From the NCBI GenBank assembly GCA_017428285.1, contig JAFRRE010000125.1, positions 1 to 33,793 on the forward strand: a stretch of 33,793 nucleotides of DNA, written 5' to 3'. This DNA comes from Bacteroidales bacterium (GTDB taxonomy: Bacteria; Bacteroidota; Bacteroidia; Bacteroidales; F082). Position numbers and translations under genes: made by a program. Below the pieces are notes generated by a model. That model was not told the DNA's origin, did no database searches, and saw only the letters and a program-made list of their open reading frames with translations. Position 1 is the stretch's first letter, and each line of letters begins with the position of its first letter. Shown here one piece after another: positions 15,401 through 24,318 of this stretch.

Positions 15401-15475
15401 CTTTCAGCCGTCAGCAATCAGCATGCCTTAATATAGGCGTTGGCTGATTGCTGATAGCTGAAAGCTGATTGCTAT
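15401..15475. repeat. CAGC/GCTG-rich inverted repeat, family 2 copy
   Basis: The left part, with TCAGCAATCAGC (15412-15423), is mirrored by GCTGATTGCTGA (15442-15453), and AGCTGAAAGCTGATTGC follows. Related stretches occur at 26517-26582 and 32754-32805. It lies in the gap between the M16 protease and the MFS gene. Confidence 0.65.
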
Positions 15476-15479
15476 TGTA

Positions 15480-18281
15480 TCATTCGGGAATCTGCACCAC
15501 TTCTTTCTTATAGCCTTTCAGCACAGCTTTGGCCATATTGGCAACGTCATCGGCGGTGATACCATTGACAATCTGCTCGTAGTTGGCCATCGGGTTGTAT
15601 TTGTCACGATCCATGGTTTGGATGCAGCCCATCCAATAACGGTTGCTCTCCAGGTCTTCAGCATGCTTCTTGACGAGGAACTCCTTCACCTTCTTCAGGT
15701 CTTCAGGACGCGGGCCTTGGTTGGCCATGTTCTGCAACTCGGCGATGGCGATGCCCATCAGCTTTTCATACATTTCTTTGTTGGTGTCGAAGCCGATGAA
15801 GAACATGAAGCTGGGTTTCGGACGGAGGCTGAGGCTGCCTTGCACGCCCACACCGTAGGTGCCACCTTCATCTTCACGGATTTTCTCGGTGTAGACAATG
15901 TCCATTACATCACCCAACACTCTCATCTTCAGTTGGTTCTCCATGGTGTATTCCATGTCTCCATTGTAAATCATGTAGCAAGTGACCTTGGGGTTCTCCA
16001 TGGCCTTGGTGTAGTGGCTATTGACTTCTTTATCGGTGATGACGGGAGCGTTGGCTGTCCAAGTCTCGTCGTTTTTCTTGGTCTTCAAGGAACCGATATA
16101 TTGCTCAATCATGGGCTCGAAGGTCTCGGGGTCGATGTTGCCCACGAAGGTGAACACGAAGTTGTTGGCATCCTTAAAGCGGTCGGCATAGAGTTTAAGT
16201 GCCTTGGCGTAGTCAACTTTGTCGTAGTCTTCGGCTCTCATACGCTTGATGAGCGGGTGATTGTCGTACATGGCGAACATGAGGTTGTCGCGGAAGGCGG
16301 TGTTCGGATCGGACTCGATGTTGGCGACCATGGCCTTGGTGCGGGTGATGTAGGATTGGAAAGCCTCTTCGTCGCTGCGGGGCGAGGTGAAGTACAAATA
16401 GGTGAGTTGAAGCATGGTTTCAAGGTCACGGGCAGAGCAATTGCCACTCATGCCTTCAGTGAAGGTGCTGATGTTGGGGGTAACGCTAGCTCTCTTGCCA
16501 GCCAGTACCTTAGGCAGGTCGATGGCACTGAAGTTGCCAACGCCGCCGAGAGTAGCTAAGGAATTGATTTCCTGCAAGGTGAAGGGGTCGCTTTGGTCCA
16601 TGGCGGAATAGCCTCCAAAGCTGTAGGCATTCATCAGGATTTCATCTTCTTTGAAAGTGGTGGGCTTATAGATGACCTTCACGCCGTTCTTCAGGGTGAG
16701 CACGGTAGCATCGAAGGTGTCATCGTGTTTTCTGCTCTCGATGGAGCCTTTTACAGGCAGCGTGGCAATCAAAGGCTCGTTGCTGACGGTCTCCACATAG
16801 GGTTCCACTTCAACTTCCTTGGCTTTGTTGAGCAGGTTGACAAGCTCTTCCTTGGTGGGCAGTTTTACGCCTTCTTTTTCGGGACCAGTCAGCGTGATGA
16901 CGATGTTGTCCTCACGGATGAGTTCCGGAACGTATTGGTTGATGGCCTCAACAGGCAGGGCGGGAAGGATTTGGCTAAGTAGCATATACTCGTTCTCGAT
17001 GCCCATCAGCGGCTCGTTGGTGAGGAAGTGGGCGAGGATGGGGTTGAGGTAACGGGCAGTCTCTTGCTTGTCGCGCTCGTCATATTGGTTTTCGATGCGT
17101 TTCATGAGGTCGGCTTTGGCACGTTCAAATTCTGAAGCGGTGAAGCCGTATTGTTGCATACGTTTGTTCTCGGCCACAAGTGCGTTCAGAGCCTCATCAA
17201 TGCCGTTCTCATCCTTGGCGTAGGCCAGGGTTGTCCAAGCGTCTTTGGTATCGCTGACAAAGAAAGTGCCGTAGTAGCCATAGCCGAAGATGAAAGGCGG
17301 ATTGGCCTTCTGAGTGAGTTCTTCCATGCGGTTGTTGTACATGGTGGCGACAAGCTGGTCAATGTAGCCCTTCAGCCAGTATTGGATATCGCCTTTCTCC
17401 TCGTTCGGGATGACGTCATGCTTGTAGTATAACGAAATGCTGTAGTTGGTCTCTTCGCGGTCGGTGCAGATGCTCACGATGGGTTCCTTGTTGTCGGCCA
17501 CCTCAAAGCGGGTACGTTCGGCTGGGTTGACGGGAGCGGGGATGTCCTCGAAGATGGTCTTCAGATGGTTCTCCACCTCGTTCACGTCGATATCGCCGAT
17601 GATGATGATGCCTTGCAAGTCGGGGCGATACCACTTGTGGTAGTAGGCGCGCAATGCCTCATGGTCGAAGCCAGTGATGACTTCCTCAGTTCCGATAGGC
17701 ATACGGTGACCGTAAGGGCTGTTGGGGTAAATTTCAGGGAGCATCTTTTCCCACATACGCTGCTGGGCGTCGTTGCGGGTGCGTTTTTCCTCAAGGATGA
17801 CACCACGTTCCTTGTCGATTTCAGGGCCTTCCAAGGAGATGAAGCTCGACCAGTCGTGAAGGATGAGAATGCACGAGTCGACAAGGTTCATGTTGGTGGT
17901 GGGCACATTGGTCAGCATGTAGACAGTTTGCTCGATGCTGGTCCAGGCGTTGACATTTTCGCCAAACTTCACGCCGTTGTGCTCCATGTAGTTGAGCAAA
18001 TTCTTGCCGGGGAAGTTCTTCGTGCCGTTGAAGGCCATATGCTCGAGGAAGTGGGCCAGACCCTGCTGGTCGTCTTCTTCAAGGATGGAACCGACTTTCT
18101 GCGCGATGTAGAAGTTGGCGCGCTGAGCGGGTTTCTCGTTGTGACGGATGTAGTAAGTCAATCCGTTCTCCAATTTGCCTCTTCTGATGTTTTGGTCGAA
18201 GGGCACGGGCATGGCTTGCTGGGCGAACATGGTCGCACTGAGGGCAAGCATTGCCAAAAGGGTTAGTGTAAGTTTTTTCAT
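15480..18281 (-). CDS. M16 family zinc metalloprotease, exported
   Basis: The 933-residue protein starts with a signal peptide (MKKLTLTLLAMLALSATMFA), so it acts in the periplasm or at the envelope. The N-terminal M16 domain has the inverted zinc motif HFLEH at residues 77-81. Glu158 lies 77 residues after the second His, the same spacing as in pitrilysin, so the active site is intact. Two further M16-type halves follow, as in double-length family members: LKNGVKVIYKPTTFKEDEI near 530 begins the second, inactive half. The product probably degrades peptides. It is downstream of rsmG, with palindromic repeat copy C between them. The start ATG is at 18279-18281. Confidence 0.93.
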   Translation of the reverse strand: MKKLTLTLLAMLALSATMFAQQAMPVPFDQNIRRGKLENGLTYYIRHNEKPAQRANFYIAQKVGSILEEDDQQGLAHFLEHMAFNGTKNFPGKNLLNYMEHNGVKFGENVNAWTSIEQTVYMLTNVPTTNMNLVDSCILILHDWSSFISLEGPEIDKERGVILEEKRTRNDAQQRMWEKMLPEIYPNSPYGHRMPIGTEEVITGFDHEALRAYYHKWYRPDLQGIIIIGDIDVNEVENHLKTIFEDIPAPVNPAERTRFEVADNKEPIVSICTDREETNYSISLYYKHDVIPNEEKGDIQYWLKGYIDQLVATMYNNRMEELTQKANPPFIFGYGYYGTFFVSDTKDAWTTLAYAKDENGIDEALNALVAENKRMQQYGFTASEFERAKADLMKRIENQYDERDKQETARYLNPILAHFLTNEPLMGIENEYMLLSQILPALPVEAINQYVPELIREDNIVITLTGPEKEGVKLPTKEELVNLLNKAKEVEVEPYVETVSNEPLIATLPVKGSIESRKHDDTFDATVLTLKNGVKVIYKPTTFKEDEILMNAYSFGGYSAMDQSDPFTLQEINSLATLGGVGNFSAIDLPKVLAGKRASVTPNISTFTEGMSGNCSARDLETMLQLTYLYFTSPRSDEEAFQSYITRTKAMVANIESDPNTAFRDNLMFAMYDNHPLIKRMRAEDYDKVDYAKALKLYADRFKDANNFVFTFVGNIDPETFEPMIEQYIGSLKTKKNDETWTANAPVITDKEVNSHYTKAMENPKVTCYMIYNGDMEYTMENQLKMRVLGDVMDIVYTEKIREDEGGTYGVGVQGSLSLRPKPSFMFFIGFDTNKEMYEKLMGIAIAELQNMANQGPRPEDLKKVKEFLVKKHAEDLESNRYWMGCIQTMDRDKYNPMANYEQIVNGITADDVANMAKAVLKGYKKEVVQIPE

Positions 18282-18325
18282 TTTTTATAGTTATTAGTTG
18301 TTCAGTTGTTCAGTTGAAGCAGGTT

Positions 18326-18381
18326 GCTGAGCCTGTCGAAGCACCGTCAATACAAGTTGGCCCTTCGACAAGCTCAGGGGC
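18326..18381. repeat. Palindromic repeat copy C
   Basis: The arms CTGAGCCTGTCGAA (18327-18340) and TTCGACAAGCTCAG (18364-18377) pair at 13 of 14 positions around a 23-nt loop. Homology to copy B extends upstream to about 18297 (TTGTTCAGTTGAAGCAGGT). Confidence 0.88.
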
Positions 18382-18389
18382 CTTAACTT

Positions 18390-19016
18390 TTAATATAAAT
18401 GCACCACATACTTCTCCACAAAATATTCCTCCTTAAACCATTTGCTGATAATGGCTTTTTTGTACTTCCAATAACGGCCAAGGGCCTTGAACTCTTCGGT
18501 CAAGTCGCCGCCTTTGAGGTAAAGGATGCCCCCTGCCTCTGCGTCACCTCTGATTCTCAGCTTGTTGCCGGCAAGGTTGGCAATCTCGGGCAAGGTCATC
18601 ACGGCACGACCCGTAATCACATCGAACTTGTCTTTTACCTCTTCTGCACGTTTTTGTTCGGCTACTACATTCTCAAGTCCGATGGCATCTTTAACAGCGT
18701 TCACCACCTTGATTTTCTTTCCAGTCCCATCAATGAGGTAGAATTGGGTCTGCGGAAACATGATGGCCAAAGGAATTCCCGGAAAGCCACCGCCAGTGCC
18801 CAAGTCCATGACTTTCATGCCAGGCAACAGTTCGAAGTATTTGGCAATGGCTAACGAATGCAACACATGGTGCTCGTAGAAGTGCTCCATGTCCTTGCGC
18901 GAGATGACATTGATTTTGCTGTTCCAGTCCAAATATAAGTCTTTCAGTTGGTTATACTGCTCTTTCTGCTTGTCGTTCAGCTCAGGGAAGTACTTGAATA
19001 GGCTGGTTGTGTCCAT
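18390..19016 (-). CDS. rsmG: 16S rRNA (guanine527-N7)-methyltransferase RsmG
   Basis: RsmG (GidB) methylates G527 of 16S rRNA with SAM; loss gives low-level streptomycin resistance in other bacteria. The 208-residue product has the N-terminal helical part with WNSKINVISRKDMEHFYEHH (residues 31-50) and HVLHSL. The SAM-binding loop is VMDLGTGGGFPGIP at 69-82. A typical C-terminal half contains GRAVMTLPEIANLAG. Length and motifs match the family. The start ATG is at 19014-19016, with a -7 element 20 nt upstream (19037-19044). The stop is followed directly by repeat copy C. Confidence 0.95.
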   Translation of the reverse strand: MDTTSLFKYFPELNDKQKEQYNQLKDLYLDWNSKINVISRKDMEHFYEHHVLHSLAIAKYFELLPGMKVMDLGTGGGFPGIPLAIMFPQTQFYLIDGTGKKIKVVNAVKDAIGLENVVAEQKRAEEVKDKFDVITGRAVMTLPEIANLAGNKLRIRGDAEAGGILYLKGGDLTEEFKALGRYWKYKKAIISKWFKEEYFVEKYVVHLY

Positions 19017-19036
19017 AGATTAACAAAAATTGGCTT

Positions 19037-19044
19037 CAAAAATA
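19037..19044 (-). promoter_or_regulatory. Probable -7 element for rsmG
   Basis: TATTTTTG on the minus strand matches TAnnTTTG, 20 nt before the rsmG start codon. No TTG at the standard distance. Confidence 0.5.
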
Positions 19045-19122
19045 CGGAAAAAAATGGAACGATAGCTTTTTTATTTTGGTTTCATACGATTTTCGTGGGT
19101 TTTGCGTTTAAAGCTAAGGTCG

Positions 19123-19175
19123 TTGAGCCTGTCGAAACGCCGACCAATAATAAATCGGCCCTTCGACAAGCTCAG
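19123..19175. repeat. Palindromic repeat copy D
   Basis: The left arm TTGAGCCTGTCGAA (19123-19136) and the right arm TTCGACAAGCTCAG (19162-19175) pair around a 25-nt loop. The element lies in the divergent gap between rsmG and the glucosaminidase gene. Confidence 0.87.
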
Positions 19176-19216
19176 GGTCCTTTGGCCATGAGCCTTAGTA
19201 CAAAAGCACTAGAAAA

Positions 19217-20179
19217 ATGAAGAAGTTCCCACTGCTATTACTGCTCCTGATACCTTTGACGCTAACGGCACAGCGCATCACTCCTGAAGAATATATCCAG
19301 ACCTATAAGGACATTGCCATACGTGAAATGAAGGCCCATAAGATTCCGGCATCGATTACCTTAGCGCAAGGATTGCTGGAATCGGGGGCGGGTAATAGTG
19401 CTTTGGCTCGGGAAGCCAAAAACCACTTTGGCATCAAGTGCCACAAAGGCTGGGAAGGCGACACCTATTATATGGATGACGATGAGAAGAACGAGTGTTT
19501 CCGCAAATATGATGACGTTGAGCAATCGTTCCGCGACCATTCCGAGTTTTTATGTGGCCGTAGCCGTTATGCAGCTTTGTTCGACCTTGATATCACCGAT
19601 TATGAAGGTTGGGCGAAAGGACTGAAAGCGGCAGGCTATGCTACCAACCCGAAATATGCCCAATTGCTCATTGATCGCATCAAGCTTTACGACCTGACCC
19701 AATATGACCAGATTGCCCTTGGTTTGCTTGCGGAGAGTGATGTGGAACCTATTGATCCTGATGCTGATGAGTATTTTGAGTTAGCTTATTCTCCTAAGGA
19801 CAAATCTATATTTCCTTTGGCTGATATGACTCCTGAAGGCCGTTTCATCTATGAGAACAACGGTGTGCGCTTTGTTTACGCTAAGGAAGGTGAGACGCCG
19901 GAGAGTATGGCAAAAACATTTGGCATCAAGTTCAAGCGGTTCTGTCAATACAACTGTCTGAAACATCCCGAAGAAGTGGTCTTCCACAGCGGTGATGTGG
20001 TATATCTCGAAAAGCTGAGAAACAAAAACTGGAAGGCAAAGAAATACACCGTCCAGGAAGGGGAGACGCTCCGCGATGTGGCCTTGCGTTTCGCAGTGAA
20101 GCCTGAGAAGATTCTTAGGAAGAACGGCATGAAGGAAGGCACTCGTATTAGCAAAGGTCAAGTGCTTTGGCTGAGGTAA
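19217..20179 (+). CDS. Secreted glucosaminidase (GH73) with LysM-like repeats
   Basis: The 320-residue protein has a signal peptide (MKKFPLLLLLLIPLTLTAQ) and a GH73/LYZ2-type N-acetylglucosaminidase domain at about residues 20-165. The likely catalytic Glu55 lies in ITLAQGLLESGAGNS, followed by NHFGIKCHKGW, and DDVEQSFRDHSEFL later; these are hallmarks of the family. Two LysM-like segments follow, near residues 215-270 (VYAKEGETPESMAKTFGI) and 275-320 (KKYTVQEGETLRDVALRFAV), which would bind peptidoglycan. It probably trims peptidoglycan glycan chains in the periplasm during growth or division. It is a single gene, divergent from rsmG and convergent with uvrA. The start ATG is at 19217-19219. 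Confidence 0.92.
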   Translation: MKKFPLLLLLLIPLTLTAQRITPEEYIQTYKDIAIREMKAHKIPASITLAQGLLESGAGNSALAREAKNHFGIKCHKGWEGDTYYMDDDEKNECFRKYDDVEQSFRDHSEFLCGRSRYAALFDLDITDYEGWAKGLKAAGYATNPKYAQLLIDRIKLYDLTQYDQIALGLLAESDVEPIDPDADEYFELAYSPKDKSIFPLADMTPEGRFIYENNGVRFVYAKEGETPESMAKTFGIKFKRFCQYNCLKHPEEVVFHSGDVVYLEKLRNKNWKAKKYTVQEGETLRDVALRFAVKPEKILRKNGMKEGTRISKGQVLWLR

Positions 20180-20182
20180 GAG

Positions 20183-20304
20183 TTTCCCTTCGGGAATGGA
20201 GATGGGCATGAAGTCACAAGCGGCGGCTTCGTGCGGCCTCAATTTGGTAGCTGTTTCAAGCCGCCGATGATAACATGAAGATTAATTCCATTCCCGTAGG
20301 GAAT
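20183..20304. repeat. Nested inverted repeat between the glucosaminidase gene and uvrA
   Basis: The outer arms, TTTCCCTTCGGGAATGGA (20183-20200) and TCCATTCCCGTAGGGAAT (20287-20304), are complementary at 16 of 18 positions. The inner arms, CGGCGGCTT (20221-20229) and AAGCCGCCG (20258-20266), are perfect complements. The element fills the whole gap between two convergent genes and ends exactly where the uvrA stop codon begins. No U-run typical of a terminator follows either stem. Confidence 0.75.
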
Positions 20305-23142
20305 CTATTTCAGTTCTTCCTTCAAATACTTCGCCGTGTAGCTCTCCTTACATTTAACGATTTCCTCTGGCGTGCCTTCGCAAACGATGCGTCCGCCGCG
20401 GTCGCCGCCCTCGGGACCCATGTCGATGATCCAATCCGCCATCTTGATAACGTCCATGTTGTGCTCGATAATGAGGACGGTGTTGCCCTTGTCGACGAGC
20501 TTGTTCAGCACGTTCATCAGCACCTTGATGTCCTCAAAGTGCAGGCCTGTGGTGGGCTCATCAAGCACATAAAGTGTCTTGCCCGTGTCGCGTTTGGCCA
20601 ATTCGGTAGCCAATTTCACACGTTGCGCCTCGCCTCCGCTGATGGTGGTGGAGGCCTGACCAAGGGTCAGATAACCCAAACCGACATCTTTCAATGTCCT
20701 GATTTTCTGTATGATGCTTGGGATGTTCTCAAAGAACTCAACCGCTTCGTTAATAGTCATGTTGAGCACATCGTTGATCGACTTGCCTTTGTAGCGCACC
20801 TCAAGGGTCTCGCGGTTGTAGCGCTTGCCTTGGCATTCTTCACATAAAACCGTCACGTCGGGCAGGAAGTTCATTTCGATGACACGCACGCCAGCGCCTT
20901 TGCATGCTTCGCAGCGACCACCTTTCACGTTGAAAGAGAAACGCCCCGCCTTGTAGTTGCGGATCTTCGATTCGGGCAACTCACCATAGAGTTTGCGGAT
21001 GTCATCGAAGACCTTGGTGTAGGTGGCAGGGTTTGAACGTGGTGTGCGTCCAATGGGAGCCTGGTCTATCTGGATGATCTTGTCGATTCTCTCCAAACCT
21101 TCGATGCTATCGTAGGGCAAAGGCTCCTTCACTGAGCGGTAGAATTTCTGGCTGAGGATGGGGGAGAGGGTCTCATTTATTAAGGTGGACTTACCCGAGC
21201 CGCTGACGCCTGTCACGCAGATCATCACACCGAGGGGCAGTTTCAAATCGACATTCTTCAGGTTGTGGCCTTTCGCGCCCTTGATGGTGAGGAAGTCATC
21301 CTCCAAAGGTTTGCGCCTTGATTTCGGCACTTCGATTTGGCGGATGCCGTTGAGGTAGTCGCAGGTGATGGAATGGCCTTCTTTGGTCTCAGAAGGTGTG
21401 CCGGCAAACACGACTTCGCCGCCGTGCCTTCCTGCACCTGGACCGATGTCGACTAGATAATCGGCATTGAGCATGGTGTCTTTGTCGTGCTCCACCACAA
21501 TGACCGAGTTGCCGATGTCGCGCAGCTCCTTCAGCGACTCGATGAGGCGTTGGTTGTCACGTTGGTGCAAGCCGATGCTAGGCTCATCCAGAATATACAA
21601 AACACCTGTCAGTTGCGAGCCGATTTGTGTGGCCAATCGGATGCGTTGCGCTTCACCGCCCGACAATGATGCCGCCGGACGGTTCATATTGAGGTAGTCA
21701 ATGCCAATGTCCAAGAGGAAATGAACGCGCTTGTGGATTTCGCGCAGGATTTCCTTGGCAATGTCGTTTTGTCTTTCGGTGAGTTTGCTGGGCAACTCAT
21801 CTATCCACTTGCCGAGGCTGAGTGTGTCCATGTTGGCCACCTCAGCGATGTTTTTCCCGTCGATGCGGAACCATTGCGATTCCTTCTTCAACCTTGTACC
21901 TCCGCATACGGGACAACTCACATGGTTCATGAACGAACCTGCCCAGCGTGCGATGGCTGCTGAGGCTTCTTCGTTGTTTTGGTCCTCGATGAAGTTGATG
22001 ATGCCCTCGAAGTTGATTTTGACGGTTGAGGTGATGCCGAGAGTCTCGCGTTTCACCTCGAAGGTTTCGTTGGTGCCGTAAAGGATGACGTCGAGGGCCT
22101 CCTCTGAGATGTCTTTCATCGGCGTGTCGAGGGTGTAGCCGTATTTCATTCCGATGGCTTCCAGTTGTCTGAAGATCCAACTTCCTGCTTTGTATTCGCC
22201 AGCAGGAGCCAGACCGCCCTTGCGAAGGCTCAGGTTGGGATTGGGGATGAGTTTTTCCTTGTCCACCTCGGCAATTTCGCCCAAGCCGTTGCACTTGGGA
22301 CAGGCACCGTAGGGCGAGTTGAACGAGAAAGTGTTGGGCTCAGGATCTTCGTAGGAGAGTCCCGTGGTGGGGCACATCAGCAGTCGACTGAAGTAGCGCA
22401 ACTGTTGGCTGTCGTTGTCAAGCACCATAAGCAGGCCTTTGCCGTAACGGAAGGCGGTCTGCACCGATTTTTTGATGCGCGTGAGGCTGTCTTCATGGAC
22501 TTCAATTCGGTCGACAACAATTTCGATGTCGTGGGTCTTGTAACGGTCCACCATCATGCCAAACTCAATCTCGTGCATCACGCCGTCGACACGCACGCGG
22601 GTGAAGCCTGCTTGGCGGATATGTTCGAACAGCTCGCGGTAATGGCCTTTTCTGCCGCGTACAGTGGGTGCCAAAATGTTGATGCGTTTGCCATCAAACT
22701 CTTTAAGAATCAAATCGGTGATCTGCTCCTCGGTGTATCGCACCATTTTTTCTCCCGTGTTGTAGGAATAGGCCTCGCCAATACGGGCATACAGCAGACG
22801 CAAAAAGTCGTAAATTTCTGTGATGGTGCCCACTGTAGAACGAGGGTTCTTGTTCACAGATTTCTGCTCGATGCTGATGACGGGGCTCAATCCGGTGATT
22901 TTGTCGACATCGGGGCGCTCCATGTTGCCGATGAACTGCCGTGCGTATGCCGAGAAGCTTTCCATATAACGTCTTTGTCCCTCAGCATAGATGGTGTCGA
23001 AGGCCAACGACGACTTGCCGCTCCCGCTGATGCCGGTTATGACCACCAAGGCATTGCGTGGAATGGAAAGGTCGATGTTTTTCAGGTTGTTCTCCCGAGC
23101 ACCGTAGATTTCTAAGGTTTTATCTTCAGAGAATTCGTTCAT
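20305..23142 (-). CDS. uvrA: Excinuclease ABC subunit A
   Basis: UvrA is the damage-recognition ATPase of nucleotide excision repair and loads UvrB onto damaged DNA. The 945-residue protein has two ABC ATPase modules. Walker A is GISGSGKSSLAFDT near residue 37 in the first and GVSGSGKSTLINET near 640 in the second. Signature motifs are LSGGEAQRIRLA and ISGGEAQRVKLA, and the Walker B regions are LYILDEPSIGLH and LYVLDEPTTGLH. Zinc-binding Cys pairs appear in CPKCNG, CPVCGG (near 410) and CEACKGAG/CEECQGK (near 745). Length matches the family. The start ATG is at 23140-23142. No clear promoter was seen in the 100-bp gap upstream, so it may be read from the envelope-gene transcript; SOS control is not evident. 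Confidence 0.98.
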   Translation of the reverse strand: MNEFSEDKTLEIYGARENNLKNIDLSIPRNALVVITGISGSGKSSLAFDTIYAEGQRRYMESFSAYARQFIGNMERPDVDKITGLSPVISIEQKSVNKNPRSTVGTITEIYDFLRLLYARIGEAYSYNTGEKMVRYTEEQITDLILKEFDGKRINILAPTVRGRKGHYRELFEHIRQAGFTRVRVDGVMHEIEFGMMVDRYKTHDIEIVVDRIEVHEDSLTRIKKSVQTAFRYGKGLLMVLDNDSQQLRYFSRLLMCPTTGLSYEDPEPNTFSFNSPYGACPKCNGLGEIAEVDKEKLIPNPNLSLRKGGLAPAGEYKAGSWIFRQLEAIGMKYGYTLDTPMKDISEEALDVILYGTNETFEVKRETLGITSTVKINFEGIINFIEDQNNEEASAAIARWAGSFMNHVSCPVCGGTRLKKESQWFRIDGKNIAEVANMDTLSLGKWIDELPSKLTERQNDIAKEILREIHKRVHFLLDIGIDYLNMNRPAASLSGGEAQRIRLATQIGSQLTGVLYILDEPSIGLHQRDNQRLIESLKELRDIGNSVIVVEHDKDTMLNADYLVDIGPGAGRHGGEVVFAGTPSETKEGHSITCDYLNGIRQIEVPKSRRKPLEDDFLTIKGAKGHNLKNVDLKLPLGVMICVTGVSGSGKSTLINETLSPILSQKFYRSVKEPLPYDSIEGLERIDKIIQIDQAPIGRTPRSNPATYTKVFDDIRKLYGELPESKIRNYKAGRFSFNVKGGRCEACKGAGVRVIEMNFLPDVTVLCEECQGKRYNRETLEVRYKGKSINDVLNMTINEAVEFFENIPSIIQKIRTLKDVGLGYLTLGQASTTISGGEAQRVKLATELAKRDTGKTLYVLDEPTTGLHFEDIKVLMNVLNKLVDKGNTVLIIEHNMDVIKMADWIIDMGPEGGDRGGRIVCEGTPEEIVKCKESYTAKYLKEELK

Positions 23143-23242
23143 GCTTCAGGTTGTATGATTTCCCCCAAACCGTCCTTGTCAGGCCCAATGCGACGAAAAA
23201 ATGTATTGCGCATAAATTCTATGTTCTTGCTGACGGCTGCCC

Positions 23243-23776
23243 CTACAGTTTCCAAAGCGGCAAGGAATAGGACACGTAAAGCATGAGGCCATGCCCAAAA
23301 TAAGTTTCCGACCCACTATCACCATTCGATGAGATCCAACGAACTACCCTCATACCGTCTTGAATGCCAATTCCCAGTTTGAAGTTTTTGTAACTTCCGC
23401 CTGCAGAAATACCATAATAGTTATATAAGAATTCATTGCCACCTAATCCCAATCCAAAGCGTAAGTTTGTGAACAATCCCCATTTTTGAAAAGGCGTGCT
23501 GGCCGTGAATTCTCCAAAAGCCATCGGACCGTGAGAGAAAACTTCGATAAGATGAAAACCAACGCCCCCGCCCAAGGCGATGTAAGGGCTGATTTGGTAG
23601 TCATAGGCAATGGAAAAAGGATATCCTGCCTCAAACTTCAAATAACTTCCTTTCTGTTTGTAGGTTGAAGTGTTCTGGCGAGATCCAGCGTCGTTGCTGG
23701 TCGCTCCAATGACTTGCGCTTGTGCGGCTGTGGCCAGTGTTGCCAATATCACAATAGTAAGAAGGATTCGTCTCAT
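23243..23776 (-). CDS. Small exported barrel-like protein (tandem copy 1)
   Basis: The 177-residue protein begins with a signal peptide (MRRILLTIVILATLATAAQAQ). The mature part alternates polar and aromatic/hydrophobic residues in strands (GSYLKFEAGYPFSIAYDYQ, YIALGGGVGFHL, YYGISAGGSYKNFKLGIGIQ, GHGLMLYVSYSLPLWKL). This is the pattern of a small 8-stranded outer-membrane beta-barrel, and an aromatic residue near the end (LPLWKL) fits barrel assembly. The family is not recognised beyond that. It is a close paralogue of the gene upstream (23795-24307), 18 bp away, and probably co-transcribed with it and the TolB-like lipoprotein. The start ATG is at 23774-23776. Confidence 0.75.
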   Translation of the reverse strand: MRRILLTIVILATLATAAQAQVIGATSNDAGSRQNTSTYKQKGSYLKFEAGYPFSIAYDYQISPYIALGGGVGFHLIEVFSHGPMAFGEFTASTPFQKWGLFTNLRFGLGLGGNEFLYNYYGISAGGSYKNFKLGIGIQDGMRVVRWISSNGDSGSETYFGHGLMLYVSYSLPLWKL

Positions 23777-23794
23777 GGCTTAATAATTAGATTT

Positions 23795-24307
23795 TCAATA
23801 CAGTTTCCGAAGCGGCAAGGAATAGGACACATAAAGCATGAGGCCGTGTTCTATATAGTTTTCCATATCAACGAATATTCCGTTGTGTACTCCTACGCCC
23901 AATTTAAAGTTCTTGTAACTGCCACCCGCCGAAAGTCCATAATAGAAATAGGCCTGGCCGCTCCACATTCCCACGCCTGATCTGGCATCGACGAACAACC
24001 CCCATCGTTGAAGAGGTGTGCTAGCTGTGAATTCTCCAAAAACCAGTGGACCGCCATCAGCATCGATAAAAAGAAACGGAATCTGGAAGCCAACACCTCC
24101 ACCCAAGGCGATGTAAGGGTTGATTCGGTAATTATAGGCAATGGAAATGGGTGTTCCCACTTCAAACTTCAAGTAACTTCCTTTCTGTTTGAAGGTTGAA
24201 GTGTTTTGGCTAGAGCCATTGTCTTTGCTGGTCACTCCAATGACTTGCGCCTGTGCGGCTGTGGCCAGAGTTGCCAATATCACAATAGTAAGGAGGATTC
24301 GTTTCAT
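23795..24307 (-). CDS. Small exported barrel-like protein (tandem copy 2)
   Basis: The 170-residue product starts MKRILLTIVILATLATAAQA, almost identical to its downstream neighbour's signal peptide, then QVIGVTSKDNGSSQNTSTFK. The strands GSYLKFEVGTPISIAYNYR, YIALGGGVGFQI, FGEFTASTPLQRWGL and YYGLSAGGSYKNFKLGVGV line up one to one with the paralogue, and the C-terminus is SYSLPLRKLY. The two differ mainly in putative loops (FIDADGGP against VFSHGP; VDMENYIEH against a longer loop). That is what is expected for outer-membrane barrels whose outward loops diverge. It lies 11 bp after the lipoprotein gene. Function is unknown. Confidence 0.75.
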   Translation of the reverse strand: MKRILLTIVILATLATAAQAQVIGVTSKDNGSSQNTSTFKQKGSYLKFEVGTPISIAYNYRINPYIALGGGVGFQIPFLFIDADGGPLVFGEFTASTPLQRWGLFVDARSGVGMWSGQAYFYYGLSAGGSYKNFKLGVGVHNGIFVDMENYIEHGLMLYVSYSLPLRKLY

Positions 24308-24318
24308 GGTGGTTGAGT

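Noticed and set aside
15618..16559. A 313-codon open frame antisense to the M16 protease gene
   Set aside because: The opposite strand encodes a complete, motif-bearing protease. The antisense product is rich in His/Val/Gly with no recognisable domain.
22165..23115. A 316-codon open frame antisense to uvrA
   Set aside because: Explained by codon bias of uvrA on the other strand; no start context or promoter element.
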